From CAVXYG01 sp963766005 (GTDB lineage Bacteria > Actinomycetota > Actinomycetes > S36-B12 > GCA-2699445), in the NCBI GenBank assembly GCA_963766005.1, contig CAVXYG010000002.1:1-16693 (forward strand): a stretch of DNA of 16,693 nucleotides. Reading direction: 5' to 3'. Of the stretch, positions 14,327 through 16,693 are shown piece by piece. The translations under genes were made by a program, and so were the position numbers. Every line of letters begins with the position of its first letter. Position 1 is the stretch's first letter. A model generated the notes under the pieces. That model was not told the origin of the DNA, made no database searches, and saw only the letters and a list, made by a program, of their open reading frames with translations.

Positions 14327-15107
14327 TCACGACCCCACGCCTGGCCACTTCCGCCGCGCACTGTGTCGTTCTCGTAGTTGATCACCCATCTGGCGCTGTC
14401 CATCCACTGCCGACGCGACGGCCCGACAAGGACCGTGATGCGACGATGCGCACCACCTTCGATCGATGAGGATGCGTCGCAGCAGATCGGCTAGATCAGG
14501 CGCGAGCACGGCACCGGATTCAAGGAGACCGTCTCGAGTTCCCCACCGCGCTGCCCACGACATAGGGCCTGACGCCCGTGGACGACCTCGCCGAACCCGA
14601 TGGCCCGACGTGCACCTGGATCGATGAGGCGTGTCTTCTCCCTTCCCGCCGCGCCAGGACAGCGATCGGCCCCGTCAGCCGACCCGCTCGGCCCGTCGCT
14701 TGGCATGCCCGCAAGGATGGCGAACGCGCATGGGCCACCGGGTGGGCTGAGGAGCCGCGCGCGACCGGTCGTAGCGCCCCCCGCCTTCCCGCCCCGCTGC
14801 ACCACCGGACCTTCCTGCCCATCCAGCCCCGAACGCCCGTCCCAGACCGGAATCCACTGCAGCCATCAAGGCCGTCCGCGGTACCCGATGGGCGCCATGA
14901 TCACCTGGCGTCGGTGACCTGCCTAGTGCCCACACCCCTGCCCAGTGCGCGGGAGGTGAGGAGTCTGCACCCTTCATCAGACCACCTCCATATGCCGCAC
15001 CCGGCCAAGCCGGGACAGGGCAGCGGAGAGGGTCACCGATGACCTGTGGCCGCCGCGTCCAGCAGGCCCAGCACCCCTCGGCGTGCCTGCCCCGCCGGTA
15101 CCGGCCG
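14327..15107. other. Long stretch without a supportable gene
   Basis: Open frames exist on both strands, the longest on plus 14578-15042 and on minus running out of the collar gene. Their third-position composition is no better than background, their products are Arg/Pro-rich with no domain, and none has a start signal I trust. No tRNA-like cloverleaf, transposase motif or terminal repeat was recognised. A short self-complementary GCCGGTACCGGC near 15095-15106 lies just past the collar gene's expected stop. Confidence 0.4.
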
Positions 15108-15367
15108 TCAGTCGCGCCGGGGTAGTACATCCCCTCGGTGCAGATCACATAGTGGACCGGCGTCGCGCCAGGACCGGTGGTCGGCAGGGGGTCCAGCTTC
15201 GGCAGGGCGAAGTTGGTCGTCCCATCGCCGCCGAACTGCGTGCCGATGACGGAGAACAGCGCCGTGTTCGGCGGTATCGGCAGCAGCGACCCGTCGCAGA
15301 ACGCCCATGTCACCGGGGCGAACGTGCCCGCAAACAGTCGGATCTCCCCGATCGTGCCCTCGTTCAT
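15108..15367 (-). pseudogene. Mini phage-tail-collar domain protein, one-base deletion near 3' end
   Basis: The ATG at 15365-15367 has a good RBS (AGGAG, 15372-15376). The product starts MNEGTIGEIRLFAGTFAPVT, then WAFCDGSLLPIPPNTALFSV, GTQFGGDGTTNFALPKLDPL. This is the phage tail collar domain ('GEIRxFxGxxAPxGWAxCDGxxLxIxxNxALFSLLGTxYGGDGxxxFxLPxL'). Instead of the usual long middle it passes straight to VHYVICTEGMYYP, the equivalent of the C-terminal 'YxICxxGxxP' end. The open frame runs on into non-coding sequence, but adding one base to the GGGG at 15119-15122 (plus strand) gives YPRRD and a TGA at 15108-15110. That matches the second copy's ending (YPQRD, stop). Restored length is 86 residues. 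Full-length relatives are about 170-180 residues, tail-fibre or injection-system parts or free secreted proteins; no other tail genes are visible here. Confidence 0.75.
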
Positions 15368-15458
15368 GCTTCTCCTCGCATCGGTGTGCGGCGAGCGTAG
15401 TGCCGCGGGGGCCAGCCTCGCCGGTTCAGGACGGACCAACCGCCGGCGCAAGCGCCTG

Positions 15459-15641
15459 GTGCTCGCCCTAGCGAACCCAGCCGCCGACGGGAACTCGTTG
15501 ACCGTACCGGCCGAGAGCCCCTACTTCGGCCCCACGGTCCGGCCCCACGCGTTCGCCGTTACCCACACCGGCGCCCGGCCGGTCTTCGTGGCTGGCCAGG
15601 CCCCGGCGGGAGTGTTCCATCAGCGGCAACAAGGACCATGA
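15459..15641 (+). pseudogene. Coding-like fragment of unknown family
   Basis: This frame has strongly G/C-biased third positions from about 15470 to 15620 and gives NSLTVPAESPYFGPTVRPHA and FAVTHTGARPVFVAGQAP. Its TGA (15639-15641) overlaps the ATG of the next frame at 15638 as ATGA, a pattern of translational coupling. The upstream part of the frame runs antisense to the collar gene, so the true start is missing or further in; GTG 15459 is only a placeholder. No family recognised. Confidence 0.3.
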
Positions 15642-15856
15642 CGACCAGCGGCGGCGGGATGCTCGTCTCCAACGACGACGCGGCGGCGCTGGCCGACCAC
15701 GTGCGACGTGTCGCCGCGCGCACCGGCCGGTGCCCTGGTACGAGCACACCGACATCGGCCCGTGCCCTGCCCCGCTACGCCACCGGCCCCTCCAGAGCGT
15801 CGACCCCGAAGGCCCGTCGCAGCCCGGCATCCAACGGCCTGGCCATTTCCTCGTAG
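15638..15856 (+). pseudogene. Short coding-like fragment, unknown family
   Basis: The ATG at 15638 overlaps the preceding frame's stop (ATGA). AAGGA lies only 2 nt upstream. About 30 residues look genuine (MTTSGGGMLVSNDDAAALAD, HVRRVAARTGRCP). From 15730 the neighbouring frame continues more plausibly (PWYEHTDIGPCPAPLRH), which suggests a frameshift. Beyond 15775 it would overlap the SRPBCC gene on the opposite strand. Function unknown. Confidence 0.3.
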
Positions 15857-16262
15857 CGCAGGTGCCCGACGACCGGGCCGAGGCGCGACGGATCGAGCCC
15901 GCGGCGGTCCTGCAGACCCTGGGTCAGGTCGAGCCGGCATCCTGTGCTGGTCGGCTGCAGGGGCACCGACTCGGCCATCCGCGCCAGCAGCGGCAGCCAG
16001 GCGCCGCTCATCGCCCAGGCGAACTGCCTCGGCTCGTCCCAGACCGTGAACACCTCATCGAACGGCAACCGCTGGATGACGACCCGGCGGGTCCCACTCA
16101 CGCCGGCTGGCGCCCCGGCGACCTCCACCCGGTCCAGCAGCGGGAGCTACTGCGGCCACGACTCGTGATCGGCCAAGCGCCGCCCAACACGGCTTCCGGC
16201 GGCGCAGCGATCTCCACCGACGCAGCGGTGTCGGTGCGGATCGGCGCGGACGCGATCCACGC
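15775..16262 (-). pseudogene. SRPBCC-family (START-like) protein, damaged
   Basis: The C-terminal 117 codons from 16128 to the stop at 15775 form a clean frame: RRVVIQRLPFDEVFTVWDEP, RQFAWAMSGAWLPLLARMAE and LRYEEMARPLDAGLRRAFGV. These match the later strands and terminal helix of SRPBCC/polyketide-cyclase-like ligand-binding proteins. Upstream the expected N-terminus is present but broken. In one frame there is RTDTAASVEIAAPPEAV (from 16241). The residues expected next (WAALADHESWPQ) need two single-base changes in GTGTTGGGCGGCGCTTGGCC, and the joined frame then meets a TAG at 16147-16149 before LPLLDRVEVAGAP. No start codon is evident. Such proteins bind hydrophobic small molecules. With three lesions in 60 bases this is a pseudogene or a poorly assembled spot. 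Confidence 0.65.
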
Positions 16263-16476
16263 CGCGGGGCGGACCCTGCGTCAGCATGCGCGCCTACTCC
16301 TACAGCCGACGGGCACATCGCGGGGGTACTACGCCGCCACGAGCAGCGCGAGCATCGCCGACCGGCACCGACGTGCAAGACCGTGACCGGCGAATGCGTG
16401 GTACACCCCCGTGCCGAGGCATGGCACCGTCTCCGGAGCGTTGGGGGCCGGCGCCACTCACGCGATCCGCGCGGCC

Positions 16477-16693
16477 TCAGTCGCGCTGGGGGTAGATCCC
16501 CTGGGTGCAGATCATGTAGTGGACCGGCGTCGCCCCGGGGCCGCTGGTCGGCAGCGGGTCCAGCTTCGGCAGCGCGTACGTGGTCTGGCCGTCGCCGCCG
16601 AATTGTGTGCCGAGGAGGCTGAACAGCGCCATGTTGTCGCGGATCTGCAGCACTGACCCGTCGCAGAACGCCCACCCTACGGGGGCGAACGTC
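16477..16693 (-). CDS. Second mini phage-tail-collar domain protein, 5' end beyond window
   Basis: The frame enters from the right edge and ends at TGA 16477-16479, giving 71 residues: TFAPVGWAFCDGSVLQIRDN, MALFSLLGTQFGGDGQTTYA, LPKLDPLPTSGPGATPVHYM, ICTQGIYPQRD. It is a close paralogue of the product at 15108-15367. Large blocks are identical (GTQFGGDG, ALPKLDPLPT, GPGATPVHY), and it likewise has the collar domain and the C-terminal ICxxGxYPxRD end with nothing between. Only about 15 N-terminal residues should be missing. Its frame is unbroken. It lies on the same strand as the first copy, 1.1 kb upstream of it. The role is unknown; see the first copy for family context. Confidence 0.85.
   Translation of the reverse strand, partial: TFAPVGWAFCDGSVLQIRDNMALFSLLGTQFGGDGQTTYALPKLDPLPTSGPGATPVHYMICTQGIYPQRD

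Noticed and set aside
14675..15107. C-terminal extension of collar copy 1 to 14675
   Set aside because: Homology to copy 2 ends at YPxRD; the extension is low-complexity and arises from a one-base shift.
1..16693. CRISPR, tRNA, rRNA, riboswitch, phage integrase or transposase
   Set aside because: No repeat-spacer pattern, cloverleaf, conserved rRNA stretch or catalytic motif was found by eye.

Overview
The window is strongly G+C-rich, with heavy G/C use at third codon positions. It carries families common in Actinobacteria: a very large LuxR-type ATPase regulator, DUF7144 and FUSC membrane proteins, DUF5655, an AbiEi/DUF559 protein and relics of an actinobacterial secreted repeat protein. 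Three genes also appear to start leaderless, directly after a TANNNT box, which is an actinobacterial habit. I read it as accessory chromosome of a high-GC actinobacterium and cannot place it further. No rRNA, tRNA, CRISPR array, transposase or integrase was recognised.

Layout. (1) 1-878, minus: an edge-truncated lipoprotein, and upstream of it a GTG-start gene of a small family with a 'DQAALNGLLRRLEDLGL' signature. (2) 995-3670, plus: a complete MalT/LAL-type regulator divergent from that gene. (3) 3671-4828: a short plus-strand fragment, a minus-strand DUF5655 gene and a plus-strand STAS gene. (4) 4863-9274, minus: a membrane-protein block reading DUF7144, a truncated SulP, a FUSC transporter, an alpha/beta-hydrolase C-terminal fragment, a cysteine-free CMD-like protein and a CLC-type anion channel, with hairpin terminators after three of the units. 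(5) 9275-10170: decayed DNA with an apparently chimeric fragment, then a 25-bp-arm hairpin. (6) 10197-12402: an MFS drug-efflux gene with one frameshift, and a divergent TetR regulator. Two identical GTTCTA-N6-TAGAAC operators lie between them. (7) 12403-13430: relics of a repeat-containing surface protein. (8) 13431-14326: an AbiEi-like/DUF559 gene with one frameshift. (9) 14327-16693: mostly non-coding or decayed DNA framed by two very short phage-tail-collar-domain genes, with a damaged SRPBCC gene between them.

How the genes work together. The best-supported regulatory unit is TetR-MFS, probably autoregulated and inducible efflux. The minus-strand block looks like an anion/solute membrane-transport neighbourhood. 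SulP parts occur there in two places: three or so N-terminal membrane segments with their own terminator, and a lone STAS domain 3.6 kb away on the other strand.

Several genes carry single-base frameshifts, one of them in a run of identical bases. Either this is a decaying genomic island or the assembly contains indel errors; the sequence alone cannot decide. The most distinctive items are the tandem operators, the SulP split, the paired mini-collar genes and the leaderless promoters.
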